A stretch of DNA of 64,000 nucleotides, from positions 44,686,134-44,750,133 of the forward strand of contig NC_030831.1 in assembly GCF_001704415.2 (NCBI RefSeq), given 5' to 3'. This document shows, in pieces, positions 33,443 to 44,095 of the stretch (positions within the stretch are counted from its first letter, which is position 1; the number at the start of each line of letters is the position of its first letter). Position numbers and translations under genes: made by a program. The stretch is from Capra hircus. Lineage: Eukaryota > Chordata > Mammalia > Artiodactyla > Bovidae. The notes under the pieces were generated by a model, which saw nothing but the letters and a program-made list of their open reading frames with translations, made no database searches and had not been told where the DNA came from.

Positions 33443-33734
33443 CTATTGTGGGTGAATTATTTTCTTAAATGAACACTTCATTTTATTTTCCCCATCATTG
33501 TATTTGAGATATTTTTGTCCATCAGCTTGGCATAGTGTGCCATCCACTTGAATGGTGTCCTGGCAGAGCACCTTTTCTTGGACTGTGGGCGGTTGCTTCT
33601 TTTGTGTCAACACTGATGGCTGTTCTCCAGCTGTACATTGAATCACCTCCTACTAACACCCTGAAAATCAAGTTTCTGGTTGTGAGCTGGGATGATTCCA
33701 ACATGTGAGCTGGAAAATGACAAGTCATGGGCAA
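33443..33734 (-). other. Two overlapping short open frames, unrecognised
   Basis: On the - strand, frames 33522-33734 (70 codons) and 33443-33646 (67 codons) overlap in different phases. I recognise no domain. The second ends in a lysine-rich 'KYNDGENKMKCSFKKI'. Adjacent frames in different phases would fit a frameshifted pseudogene, but chance is equally plausible. No poly(A) tail or TSD was seen. Confidence 0.2.
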
Positions 33735-33994
33735 CGTTTCTAAGCATTTCTGATGGAATGAGAGCCTTAGAGTGCAGGGAATGCCATACTCCAGCAGGTC
33801 TAGGCTTTCTCTAGTTTCAGGATTATTTTCTTTAATGTGAAAGCTCCACAGGTCAGGGGTAGTGCCAAGATCATTGCTTCCATGGCATTAACAATAAGTG
33901 ACACTAAGGGATTTCTCTGGGCTCATACCAATGACATGTTGATTTTGAATGCCAGTTATCCATAGAGCAGAGAGGAAACAGGCTATAAAAAGGG

Positions 33995-34216
33995 ATGTGT
34001 GTGCGTGTGTGTATGCTAAGTCACTTCAGTCGTGTCTGACTCTTTGCGACCCCATGGACTGTAGCCCCCCCAGGCTCCTCTGTCCATGGGATTCTCTAGG
34101 CAAGGATACTGGAGAGGGTTGCTATGCCCTCCTCCAGGGGATCATCCTGACCCAGGGATGGAACCTGGGTTTCCTGCATTGCAGGCAAATTCTTTACTGG
34201 GTCACTGGGTCACAGT
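33995..34216 (-). mobile_element. Bov-tA SINE, antisense
   Basis: It begins with a TG-rich reverse tail ('tgtgtgcgtgtgtgtatgc'), then 'agtcgtgtctgactctttgc', a BovB-derived body, and 'cctgcattgcaggcaaattc' from the tRNA head. The head end is altered ('actgggtcactgggtcac'). Confidence 0.88.
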
Positions 34217-34514
34217 CAAGCAAAACTCAAGTTCAGCAGTCCATTCTATGACTCTGTCCTTTCATGAAGAATGACTTTGAGGCATTACCACTGGAAGATG
34301 CTGCATGAAGGTGGATCCTCTCCTAGAATGTCAGAGTACAGAATAACCTTCTGGTTTCTGCTTGGGGAGAAAAAAGGCTCTTTTCTCAACCTTTTTCCTA
34401 GAGAAAACTCCCTTCCCTATCAAGAGACAAGTGCTGGACAGAGATGGGACGAAAGGAGCCAAGAGTCTTGTGGCTCAGCCATAGGCCTCCCAGGCTCTTG
34501 GATTTCCTGCAAAA
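34217..34514. other. Unassigned DNA
   Basis: Nothing recognised. The 82-codon frame has no domain. Confidence 0.35.
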
Positions 34515-34650
34515 TGTGACGGTGGCAGAGTTGAATGCGTGCTAGACTGAGAGTAGGAGGCCTTCTGTGAGATCTTGGACTTCAGTGTTCCCATCTGTAA
34601 ATGAGAAATTGGAATCAGCTCTCCATCAGACTCTAAATTTCTATGACTTT
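34515..34650 (+). repeat. MIR-like SINE fragment
   Basis: 'ggacttcagtgttcccatct' then 'gtaaatgagaaattggaatc' and 'agactctaaatttctatgac' match a MIR core and 3' segment. Confidence 0.5.
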
Positions 34651-34739
34651 GCCAATCATTAAAAAGGGAAACTTACACAACTTTGCCTTCTGAGGAAAGA
34701 GAGAGTATGTGGGAACTGATCCAGTTTGAAGTCAGTAAT

Positions 34740-34860
34740 TAATTTATTCCACATACACATAGTCATTCTGTAGAGTGTGCCAGACACTGTGCAAGGCTCT
34801 GCAGATGCAAGTCTTGAGTCATGAACTCAGAGTCCTCTGAGAGCTGATACCCTAATAGAC
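34740..34860 (-). repeat. L2-like fragment, antisense
   Basis: 'gtgtgccagacactgtgcaa' followed by 'ggctctgcagatgcaagt' matches the antisense L2 3' end. Confidence 0.5.
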
Positions 34861-34979
34861 CACATCTGTTTCTGGACTGAGACCACAAGTCTGCTGGGGT
34901 GTTAGAACAGGGCCGGTGGCCCTGTCTGCCAGGCCAGATTTATAAGTCCTTTGGTCCAATTCCTGTTTTGAGTTCACAA

Positions 34980-35110
34980 ATACCATTGATCAAGTACTAA
35001 ATTTAGCAAGTCCTATAGGCTGAAAATATAGTGATGAGTAAGGGCAAGGGCTCTTGCCCTCTAGGAACTCCCAGCCTAATGGGAGATGGAGGCAAAATGT
35101 GACCTGATGT
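34980..35110 (-). repeat. L2-like fragment, antisense
   Basis: 'aaaatatagtgatgagtaag' then 'cttgccctctaggaactccc' and 'agcctaatgggagatggag' match antisense L2. Confidence 0.55.
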
Positions 35111-36964
35111 GGTCTATAGTTGACGCAAGGGCCAAAGTAATGGAGAAGGGGCTTCGGATCCAGTGGAAGTATAGGGAAAGACTGGTAAGCTGGCAAACAG
35201 AGCAGCTGATCAGAGAATCTCACTTGAAAAGCAGAGTATAGAATCTTCCAGAAGCTAATTCTTGATTGTTTGATTTGGGTAAAGTTCTACAAAAATATAC
35301 CAAAAACCTGCTTTGTGTAAAACCTGCACCTCATGCGAGGTAGTTGTGGTGGAAATGGAGGTCGCAGGGTGAGGGGAGGAGCTCTGGCCCCCTGAAATCA
35401 GATGGCAAATTTCAGAGAGGGCCTGACTGAGTGCCTCAGATGGTATGCCAGGTGTGACCTGTTTACTGCCCTTAGCAGTTTTGCCCTTTGCTTGAGGAGA
35501 CAAGTTCTTTATCCGAACTAGTAAACATTCAAATGATATTCAAAAATTAAAAAATGATGGCTTTGACAATAAATTCCCTGGATGGTCAGGAAAATAAAGC
35601 ATTTGCCTATAGACTGGAGTACAAAGGAAATTACTTCAGAGCCACTCAGACTTGAGTTTTCAGCTCCAGTTCACAGTCTTTGGCTGAGAACAGAAAGCCT
35701 TGACTTCAGTTCACTGTATGTAGAGTCAGGAAGGGCAACCTTGTCTCTTAGAGCTGCTGTGAATTGAATTGGGGTTCTTGCAATGTGGAGATGGAGGGGC
35801 TTATAGGAACAGCTCTTATATTCAGATTAGATGGGTAGATTGTGAGTCATTTCTTTGTTCCCAGAATACAGGGAAAATTTTCCTGAAAGTGGTGCCGAAC
35901 TGAAACTGGAGTCTTTCCCTAGTTGTGAAGTCCCCCCGGCTTTGTGTGCCCTCGATTTCTTCTCCTTCATTCCTTAATCCCACTCTGCTCTCTCTCTCTA
36001 GTGTAGACCTTGGGTTCAACACTCCTTATGTGTCTGGGTTCTGGAAGAAGTTGCACTGAGACATGAGCTGTAAGGCTTCTTTTTCTGATTCAGCCATAAA
36101 TCATGCATTTGTTCTTCTGGGTTGAAATAGAGAGGAAGAGGCAGAGTGATGGAGGAAGAGGGTAGATTTATTTTCTCTGCAGATTTAAGAAGTGGAGGTT
36201 GCTCTGTGAGGTTGGAAAGAGCTCTGGCCCAAAGGAATCAGAAGTAAACTGAATAAGCCAAGAGCCCAGTCAAATGCCTCTGGTTCCTTAAAATGGAATT
36301 TGTTACAATAAACAGAGTGAAGGTTATCTATGGCTTCTCAAACATCCAGATTGGCAAAGCAGAAATATTATCTGTTGGTTTAAATTATGCTGAATTTTAT
36401 GTGACCTAGGAAGTAGATGCTTCTAACAGTAAGCAGAGGCTAAAGAAAATTCCCTTCCTAATGACTGCATGTTTGATTAGGGGGGCCACATGGTAAGTCC
36501 TTTAAAGTCAGAGCTCTAAGTGAGAAGAAGTACTGAAGGCTTCAGGGATGGATGCAAGCTTGAACTCTGAACTGTGGCCTCTTATGTTAGGTAGTACACA
36601 ACTCATGCAGCTGTACATGGTATTCTAGGAGGTCAGAATCTGAATAGGTTTTTTTAAAAACTGAATTGTATTTGGTAATCAGATTTGGAGAGGAGGCTTT
36701 CCTGGTAGGTGACTAGCATGAGCACAGGTATGTGGAAGGGGCTGTGACCTTGAAGTATGTGGAATTCAGGGTCTTTGAATTCTCTTTAGCTGTACTGTGT
36801 CTGTTGAAATCTCATAAATTGGGCCATGTTACTGCCTCTAGTATCATAAATATACTGCTGGGCAGGGAGAACTTGGTGGGAAGTTGTGGAACTGTTGGGC
36901 CTGACACATATGGTGCCAGGAGCTCAGTATAGACTTGGATTCTTATTCTCTCTTCAGTTCAGAA
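35111..36964. other. Mostly unassigned DNA
   Basis: About 1.85 kb. An antisense L2-like trace may lie at 36660-36760 ('cagatttggagaggaggctt', 'gcatgagcacaggtatgtgg'). No exon is recognised. The frames are 60-82 codons and have no domain. Confidence 0.3.
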
Positions 36965-37062
36965 ATCAAGCTACTCACCGATATTTACTAAGCTCTTTCT
37001 ATATGCCCGGTGCATGTTGGGCAACAAAGGATAATAAAAGAAAATATAGTTCCCACCCGTAA
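36965..37062 (-). repeat. L2-like fragment, antisense
   Basis: 'atatttactaagctctttct' then 'atatgcccggtgcatgttgg' is the antisense L2 3' end. A CHR-type SINE is inserted just after it. Confidence 0.45.
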
Positions 37063-37063
37063 G

Positions 37064-37240
37064 AATTCATCTTGGGAATTCCCTGGCAGTCCAGTGGTTA
37101 GGACTCTGTACTTGCACTGCTATAGGGCCTGGGTTCAATCTCTTAAGTTCAAACTAAGATCCCTGGTTGGGCAACAAGCTGTGTGACCTCCCCGCTCTGC
37201 GCTCCTCCTCCCTTCCCCCAAAGAAAAAATTCTCTCTTGG
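37064..37240 (+). mobile_element. CHR-type tRNA-derived SINE
   Basis: The body (37076-37227) begins 'gaattccctggcagtccagt' (A-box region), has a B-box-like 'gggttcaatctc' and 'actaagatccctggttggg', and ends A-rich. Flanks 'aattcatcttgg' (37064-37075) and 'aattctctcttgg' (37228-37240) are an imperfect TSD, consistent with an older insertion. Confidence 0.8.
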
Positions 37241-37555
37241 TGAAGAAACAGAATTAGACTATATACAATCTAACATTAAATTCTATGGTAAAATTCATCA
37301 GGACCTCAGAACTTCGCGATGGGAGCTATTAGCAAGGCTTTTGAATTGAACTTTATGAGTTGGGTTTGAAGATGGAGTGCCATAAGGAGGATTCTGCGTC
37401 TACTTCCTAGGGGGCAAGGAAGAAAAAAATGGGCTAAAGTTATTTAGGATGTCCAAGAAGATCCATTTTACCAGTCCCTTCTGTTGGTACTATTTAACTT
37501 GGTCATTTTCTTGGGACTGGGGTTCCAGATATCTGAAGCCTTTTGCCACTACTCT
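37241..37555. other. Unassigned DNA
   Basis: Nothing recognised. Confidence 0.35.
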
Positions 37556-37743
37556 TTTCTTCCAGTTGTATCAAGATATAATTGACATATAACATTCCCT
37601 TTAAGGTGTACAATGTTTATATTCATTGTATATAATTCAATACATGTATATATTGTGAAGTGTTTAACACAATATGGTTAGTTAACACATCTTTCACCTC
37701 CCATAATTATCATATTTTGGTGGTGGTTGTTATGGTTGACACT
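37556..37743 (-). repeat. L1M 3' UTR fragment, antisense
   Basis: 'caagatataattgacatata', 'aaggtgtacaatgtttat' and 'ggttagttaacacatctttc' are typical of old L1M 3' UTRs read antisense. Confidence 0.65.
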
Positions 37744-38040
37744 ACTTTTGGGTACTTGGAGAAGGCAATGGCAACCCACTCCAGTACTCTTGCCTGGAAA
37801 ATCCCATGGACGGAAGAGCTTGGGAGGCTGCAGTCCATGGGGTCACGAAGAGTTGGACACGACTGAGTGACTTCACTTTCACTTTTCACTTTCATACATT
37901 GGAGAAGTAAATGGCAACCCACTCCAGTGTTCTAGCCTGGAGAATCCCAGGGACAGAGGAACCTTGTAGGCTGCTGTCTATGGGGTTGCACAGAGTCAGA
38001 CACGACTGAAGCGACTTAGAAGCAGCAACTTTTGGCTACT
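37744..38040 (+). mobile_element. Bov-A2 SINE with 13-bp TSD
   Basis: Both monomers and the 'ttcacttttcactttcatac' linker are present (37757-38027). Flanks 'acttttgggtact' (37744-37756) and 'acttttggctact' (38028-38040) differ at one position. Confidence 0.92.
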
Positions 38041-38484
38041 ACTAATACCAGTGTTTAATATCTTTGTGTGATTTGGGCCTGTGGTGCTTTCTAGTTAATA
38101 CTTCTTTCTTGCTTCATTGTCCCTGAAGGTCCATGGAGTCACCAAGATACACTCTTCTCCAAATCTGATTATGAAATACAATCCAGTTTTTTTTAAAAAA
38201 TCTGTTCAGTTTCTGACCTCCTGGAATACCATGTACAGCTGCATGATTACCTGACACAGCAGGCCGCAGTTCAGAGTGCAACAAGCTTGCATGCATTCCC
38301 TGAAACCTTAAGTACTTCTGCTCACACACGTCTCTGACTTTAAAGGACTTGCCATGTGGGTCCCCTAATCAGACACACTCCTCTGTTAAGCATGAAAGTG
38401 GAGTCAGGATGACACATTTACTGCTCTGGTCAATCGGCACAATTTCCATCTTTCAGGTGGCCTTTAAAGTTGAAACATATTGTT
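38041..38484. other. Unassigned DNA
   Basis: Nothing recognised. Confidence 0.35.
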
Positions 38485-38560
38485 TCTGTTGCCAGGCAGA
38501 TGAGGAAACTGAAACTTAGATAGGCAAAATGACAGCCTAAGGATACACAGATGCCCAGTG
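38485..38560 (-). repeat. MIR-like fragment, antisense
   Basis: 'agatgaggaaactgaaactt' then 'agataggcaaaatgacag' is an antisense MIR core. A sense MIR core follows within about 10 bp. Confidence 0.45.
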
Positions 38561-38567
38561 ACAAGGA

Positions 38568-38650
38568 AACTGCAGCCTCTCTGGGCCTTCTGTTTCTTCA
38601 TCTGGGAAGTGACAAGCTTGAAAGAGATGATATTGGAGGACCCTCCCAGC
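38568..38650 (+). repeat. MIR-like fragment
   Basis: 'gcctctctgggccttctgtt' then 'tcttcatctgggaagtgaca' and 'gatgatattggaggaccctc' is a sense MIR core, inverted relative to the neighbour. Confidence 0.45.
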
Positions 38651-39964
38651 CCTCCATCCTGAATCTGCATCTAAATACAGCTTTCCCGATTCCAAATAAA
38701 TGCATCTTCCATTACACCAGGCTGTTTCTTTGTCTGAACAAAGGTGATTTGATTCCCCAAGTCAATAAACAAATTAGAGAAATAGTGGAGAGAGAGCCTG
38801 GGAAACAAGGGACAGCAGATGAGAGAAGAGGTCTGCGAGGAGGATAGGGAGAGGAGGGAGGCTCCCAGGGATCTTTCTACAAAAGCCAGAGCAAGGCAGG
38901 CTGAGCAAGTAGGCAGGAGAATTGCAGCCTCCACTGGCCTTTTTCATTTTGTGGTGTCATTTTCATTCTGTGGTGTCATCTGCCTGGGAATCTGCTAATG
39001 GGTGGGAGGGGGCTTAGGGCAGACGCTTTTGCAGGGAGAGAAAGGCAGGGTCTCTGGAGCAGGTGCAAGCAAAGCTACAATGCAAATACTCAGGAAGGAT
39101 TTAGGGACTCGTTCGAGGGGCAGTGGTGAAGCCTATCCTGGGAAAATACAGGGACAAGTCAGCAGCTGGCTGAAGGGCGAAGGTGATTGAGAGGAGAGGG
39201 AGGGAACCCACAGGGAGGGGTACGGTAGGTGGCGGGGGATGAAGACTCTGGATACAGGCACTGGTAACTTTGTATCTTAGCGGTACCTCTATGCCTACCT
39301 TTACTAGAAGGGACATTTCCCACTGATATCCTGATATCAAGACCAGATAGAAGCCCCTTCTCTGAACGTCTGAAAAAAGAAGAGGTTCAGATTCACCACG
39401 AATGAATCCTTAACTGACTGCTGTTATAACCTGCCACAGTCTGTGTTCAGTAGAATAGGACAGCTCAGTTCATCATCTCAGAGTGTCCTAGTCTTAACAA
39501 AGAAGCACATTCTCAATTTTTTTAAAAATGCCTTTCAGATTTGTCACTTTCTCCACCTCCTTTCCTCCTCCATGGGTCTTTTTGCCTCTTTCTGGTCCAG
39601 AATGAGCAACACTGTGTGTCTTGCTCTTGGTTGACAAGAATGCATTAAACATGGATCCAGCCAGTGATTTAAGAAAATGGATGGTCTTCTGGGGCTTGTT
39701 CTGTTTGGGGTCAGATGATAATATTGCCCCTGGGTTAAATCCAGACAACACACAGGGACCTCCAGGTTTATCTTGTGCATTCCCTCAGATGACAGGAAAC
39801 AGATCTGCACAACAGCACCAGCCCAACTGCATCATTGAGGGTAAAAGCAAGAGGCCCTGGATCCAAATGACTTCATGTAGGAATGAAGTTAGAACCAAAG
39901 CATTTACTGCTCACAGAGACACACTGCATTTGAAAGCTGAAGCCTTAATTACGTTCCAGACCAG
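38651..39964. other. Unassigned DNA
   Basis: About 1.3 kb. No repeat or exon is recognised. A 26-bp stretch around 'cattttgtggtgtcat' (38945-38960) and 'cattctgtggtgtcat' (38963-38978) is a small imperfect tandem repeat. The 127-codon frame 39621-40004 has no domain and ends in a MIR. Confidence 0.35.
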
Positions 39965-40095
39965 CCCCCTCATCAAACAACTGCAGCCCAGACTGGGCAA
40001 ATGACTTCCCTAGGGTCATATGGTTAAATACTGGGGTCTCAGAAATATAATATCCAGTCTGTGTCCTTATGCATTGGACTTCCAAGTGCAGAACT
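39965..40095 (-). repeat. MIR SINE fragment, antisense
   Basis: 'gcaaatgacttccctagggt' then 'catatggttaaatactgg' is the antisense MIR core. Confidence 0.55.
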
Positions 40096-40157
40096 CAGCG
40101 CTGCACTGAGTGTCGTGCCTTAGCGGTTAGGCTAGGGTTGGTTAGGGTCGGGTTGAG

Positions 40158-40774
40158 GACACCGTGAACATTCTTTAAAATCAGAGAGTCATCTTGGTCT
40201 GGGTTGAACATGGGTCTCAGTCAAACCAGGAGATGCACTATGAGTGGCCACACTTTCCAAACAGATGTCAGAACACATGTGTCTTCCTGAGGACAATGGG
40301 CAATAAGATTATGTGACCTTTTGAAAACCAACAAGACACGTGTACCAAGCAAACCCGAGAAATCTGGCTTTTAACGGGTCTTGGAAATTACAGTCTATAT
40401 ATACAGAATATATTGACGTCTTCCAAGAATAGAAAGATTATTGTATATGACATATATTTTATTATTTATTTGCCATTTGGCTTCAATGTAGTTAACTGTT
40501 TTTGGCCACTCACCATCCATGTGGAATTTCATAAATTATCACATTTAATTCTCTTTTACAGCAAGATTGATTGATTTCCTAAAATAGTATAAACATCTGG
40601 GAAGCGGCAAATTGGATTCAAACCTTCATCTAACTCTGCATTCACATTCTTGTTTCTCTGTGGTTGCCTTTCGAGAAGCAGAATTCTTATTACTGTAGGG
40701 ATATTTTATTATAAAGGGCTTCACTTATAAAAATGAATTTATTCTGGTAGAGATTCAGAGGATCATAAAGTCAT
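40158..40774. other. Unassigned DNA
   Basis: A weak antisense MIR trace may lie at 40548-40650. No exon is recognised. Confidence 0.3.
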
Positions 40775-40905
40775 TGAATCTTTAAAAAAGAAGGACTTCA
40801 GAATTTGTTGATCTCCATCCCCTTGCTTTGCAGACTAGGAAGTGAGGCAGGATCTGGGAAGTGACTTTGGCCATGTCAGGCCACACTGAACCAAGGCTCC
40901 CAGAG
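40775..40905 (-). repeat. MIR-like fragment, antisense
   Basis: 'ctttgcagactaggaagtga' then 'gaagtgactttggccatgtc' is a decayed antisense MIR core. Confidence 0.45.
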
Positions 40906-41869
40906 GAGTGAGCTCTCAACTCTGATGCACAGACTCCTTGGATTTAAAACTAGTGGCCCTTGGGGTAGTAACCAAAGGTTGCCAAGGCCGCATGTGTCCT
41001 TAGTGGGTTTTGTTTAGTTTCTTAACCACTACTCCCATCCCCCAGTGATAATAGGCACTTTTAAGAGGATTGAAATCACCCCTGCCTGTCTTTTACACAG
41101 TTAAAGGTGGCCTGCAGAGAGCTCAGAGGCATGACCTGTTACTTCTTTGATATTAGCTGTCTTCACAAAAACATTTGTAAAAATATTTTGAGATTTCTTT
41201 TCATGAAAAAAAAACCACACACACTCATACACACAATCTCACCAGCCTAACAGGATTAGGTTCGGTTGTTAGAATACTCCTCTCTACCATCTATCTCTGT
41301 GAAAAAAATCCCGTGGAGCTCTAATCATTGTTTGTAGCCATTTGCATTTGCTTCCACTTAACAGTGTCATGATTACTTTGCCATATTTTCTTCTCGATTT
41401 TAATGAGCAGATAATATTTCACTGAGTGAATATAGATAACAATATTTTAATAGTCTGCTGTTATTGGATTTTTGAAAGCAGCTGAGCAATTCTTCTGTAG
41501 CTTTTTATTTCTGGGGTTGTTTCATTAGGGCAGATACTTGAGAGTATGTGTCTTGTTGGTTTTCAAAAGACAAATCAAAATGCCATCTTTAGCTGGGGGT
41601 GGCCGATCACCTGGTTTCCCTTGGGCAGCAATACCAAACGCCGGATGTACCCACTGCTCTTCCCCCCTCTCATCAGAACTTCTGAACACTTCCCTGTTAC
41701 TTGGTCAGTTGAGAGTATGGATATGCTTCTTTCCGTCTCATCCTTCCTCCACAGAGTTGGATCTTTTCTTTTTATAGTAAGGCTTACTGTATATGTTTCC
41801 TTCATTGCAGACCATCACACATTTTTGGAAGTAGATGGAAGGGCAAACAGAAAGGAAGCCCTGTCTCTC
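40906..41869. other. Unassigned DNA
   Basis: An A-run/CA patch lies at 41205-41236. The segment 41370-41520 loosely resembles an old L1 tail ('agcagataatatttcactga') but is too diverged to call. The 128-codon frame 41546-41932 has no domain. Confidence 0.3.
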
Positions 41870-42050
41870 ATTTCATCTGTACAACCTCCCAAATGGGGGC
41901 AGAGGGCACCCCTGTGTTATGGCAGGAAGTAGGCCCCCAGAGGTGCATCACCCACTCAAGGGCCCATAGTGGGGGCAGAAGTGAGACTTTCACCCAGAAC
42001 CTTGTACTCGGAATCCAGTGTTTTCTCACAGCACCATACTGAAGCATGTT
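41870..42050 (-). repeat. MIR SINE fragment, antisense
   Basis: 'aggtgcatcacccactcaag' then 'ggcagaagtgagactttcac' and 'gaatccagtgttttctc' follow the antisense MIR order. Confidence 0.5.
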
Positions 42051-43084
42051 TTCATGTTCATACCGAGGCCACACATGGGGCAACTGTCTTGTTCAACGTT
42101 GGCTCAGGTGATAAGGCTGTTCTAGCATTAAAGTAAAGCCAGCAGGCGGCAAGTGGATACTAAGAATTTCCATTGAGAATGATTCTTCCAGAATAGAGTA
42201 GGACTGCTTGCAACCTACCAGTTCCCTTGGGAACAAGATAAATTATAATGATCCCCAAGCAGCAGGAAAAGGTAAGGGTCCAGAGTCAGGTTAGGGCACA
42301 CAGGATCATTCTTGGACAAAAGCTGTTGTATTTGGTGTCCATATTGCTCACTGCTGGGGATGAATTGAGCAGGCACCTGGAAGCTGGACCAGGCCTACCA
42401 GTCCAGGGGCTTAAGGAGGCTGGCTGAGTCACCAGGGCGTGGCTGTGGTCACTGGTGGCCCTTTCTGGCCTGTCCAGCAGGAGGACATTCCCACTAGGCT
42501 GGTCCAGTCTGGGCTTGAAGCCACCCAGCTAAACAACACATGGCAGGCGGGCAGTAACATGGTTGGAATTTGGGTTCTGGAGTCCAAAGCTGAACCTACA
42601 GCCTTGTGGTTTCTATGTTTCAGGGCTTTAGTGTCTTCTTCAATCACACAAGAGAGTTGAGAATTATAAATGTTCAGAGGAGGACCCTAGAAGGCAGTGG
42701 AAGACATGGCCCCCTTAGTTTCCTAACGTCCGTGGCTTCTGATGGGATGCTTTCCTGGCCACCAACTCTGAGAGCTCTTGCACTTGCTCATTCTTTCTCT
42801 ATTTGGCCTGAAACTGTGAAGTCCAGCCGGGTGTGTGCGCGTCTGCCCTAAGTCTGGCATTTCTGAATGGAAGGATGCGAAGGGGGCTTGTTTCCCTGAC
42901 AACCTGTGCACACACCAGGCACAACTTCAGAAAAACTTCCGTGATGTGTGGGGGAAAGTAGTGCAACACTAGCAGCTCTGCTCACTCTCATTCACACACC
43001 ACGTCGGAGGCCAGCCCCGAGTGCAGGCATGGGGAGTGCACAGATGGGATGACTCCAGAGTCCACAGTAGTCCATTTCCAGGGC
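42051..43084. other. Unassigned DNA
   Basis: About 1 kb with moderately higher GC. A CTCF-like 'gccagcaggcggcaag' is at 42138-42153. No exon is recognised. Frames of 62-82 codons overlap on both strands. Confidence 0.35.
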
Positions 43085-43150
43085 GTACTCTGGGGCCAGC
43101 ACAGTGCCTGGCACATGGACGTTATTCAGTTAACACTTATCTGAAGGACT
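43085..43150 (+). repeat. L2/MIR 3'-end fragment
   Basis: 'cagcacagtgcctggcacat' then 'ggacgttattcagttaaca' is the shared 3' end motif of L2 and MIR elements. Confidence 0.5.
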
Positions 43151-43389
43151 GACTGAAGCTGTAGTCCCTGACTGCAAGGAACTCACAATTTAGTGCAGAA
43201 AGGCTGGTGGGTTACTAGTCACAGTGACATTATGGTAAGTGACTCAATAGAAATATATACTTGATAACTTGGAAGCCATCAAAGTAACATTTGCTTTCAC
43301 TAAAGTAAGGATTACAATTTCTTATTGACAGGTAAGGATTCTGCTTCCCACAGGATGTCCAAAAAGATATATTGCTTGCCACAATGATA

Positions 43390-43530
43390 TATTGACTCTG
43401 GAATCAGCCTACGCTGGTGGAAAGCAGTCTGGGTTGCAGGTAGGAAGACCTCCATTACAGACCTCACTGGCTGAATGGCCTCAGGCAAAACCTCTTTGCG
43501 CTACAATTGTTTTCATGTACAAAATCAGAA
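43390..43530 (+). repeat. MIR-like SINE fragment
   Basis: 'gactctggaatcagcctacg', 'tggctgaatggcctcaggca' and 'ttttcatgtacaaaatcaga' match the MIR order. Confidence 0.5.
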
Positions 43531-43534
43531 CATT

Positions 43535-44035
43535 AGCTCCTTCCCTGCAAGGCCTTCTTAAAAGCCTCTACTGGCTCCCCAGCGCTCACAGAATAAAATC
43601 CAAACTCTGCAAGGCAGAAACCAAGCTCTCCACAATCTGAGTCATCTCTCTTTCTATTGCACCTGGTATTTTGGTCACAGCAGTCTCCTGAATTTCCTTA
43701 AACTTTCTTTGTCCTGCTGTGTCCCTATGGGTCCCTATGCAGTGTTCCTTCTGCCTAGAGTAACCTTTCAAAATTGGCTTCTCCAGAGGCTTCCCAAGCT
43801 CAAATGTCTCCTTTTTTTCCGAGTAGAAGAGTTGTCTCCTCGCCTGTGGCTGGCCCCATGCTCCTCTAGGCAGCCTTCTAATGGAGGATTTGCTTCATTT
43901 CACGTTTCTTGTTTATGCACTTGTCTCTCTTCTCCCTGGCTTCTGAGAAGCTTTGGATTTCTCCCTCCTCTTCCCCTGTTCCTGACATATGGCTTGGTGT
44001 TAAATAAGTGCTTGTAGCATTGTTGAATATACTGA
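43535..44035 (+). repeat. L2 LINE 3' region (about 500 bp)
   Basis: 'agaataaaatccaaactctg', 'ccttctgcctagagtaacct', 'cccaagctcaaatgtctcct' and 'gtgttaaataagtgcttgta' are in the L2 order. It is the longest L2 in this window. The 102-codon frame 43709-44017 runs through it and could be a chance frame. A 13-bp stem-loop lies just past its end. Confidence 0.7.
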
Positions 44036-44059
44036 AATAGACTGCCTCCTCGGTTTCTC

Positions 44060-44095
44060 TCTCCACCCATGGCAGAGGAGAACCATGGGTGGAGA
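44060..44095. repeat. Perfect 13-bp inverted repeat, 10-nt loop
   Basis: 'tctccacccatgg' (44060-44072) and its exact reverse complement 'ccatgggtggaga' (44083-44095) enclose ten bases. It could fold as a hairpin in RNA or DNA. No T-run follows, and no function is assigned. Confidence 0.85.

Noticed and set aside
41370..41520. Old L1 3' fragment
   Set aside because: The similarity is limited to short AT-rich phrases. It is too diverged to support a call without a library search.
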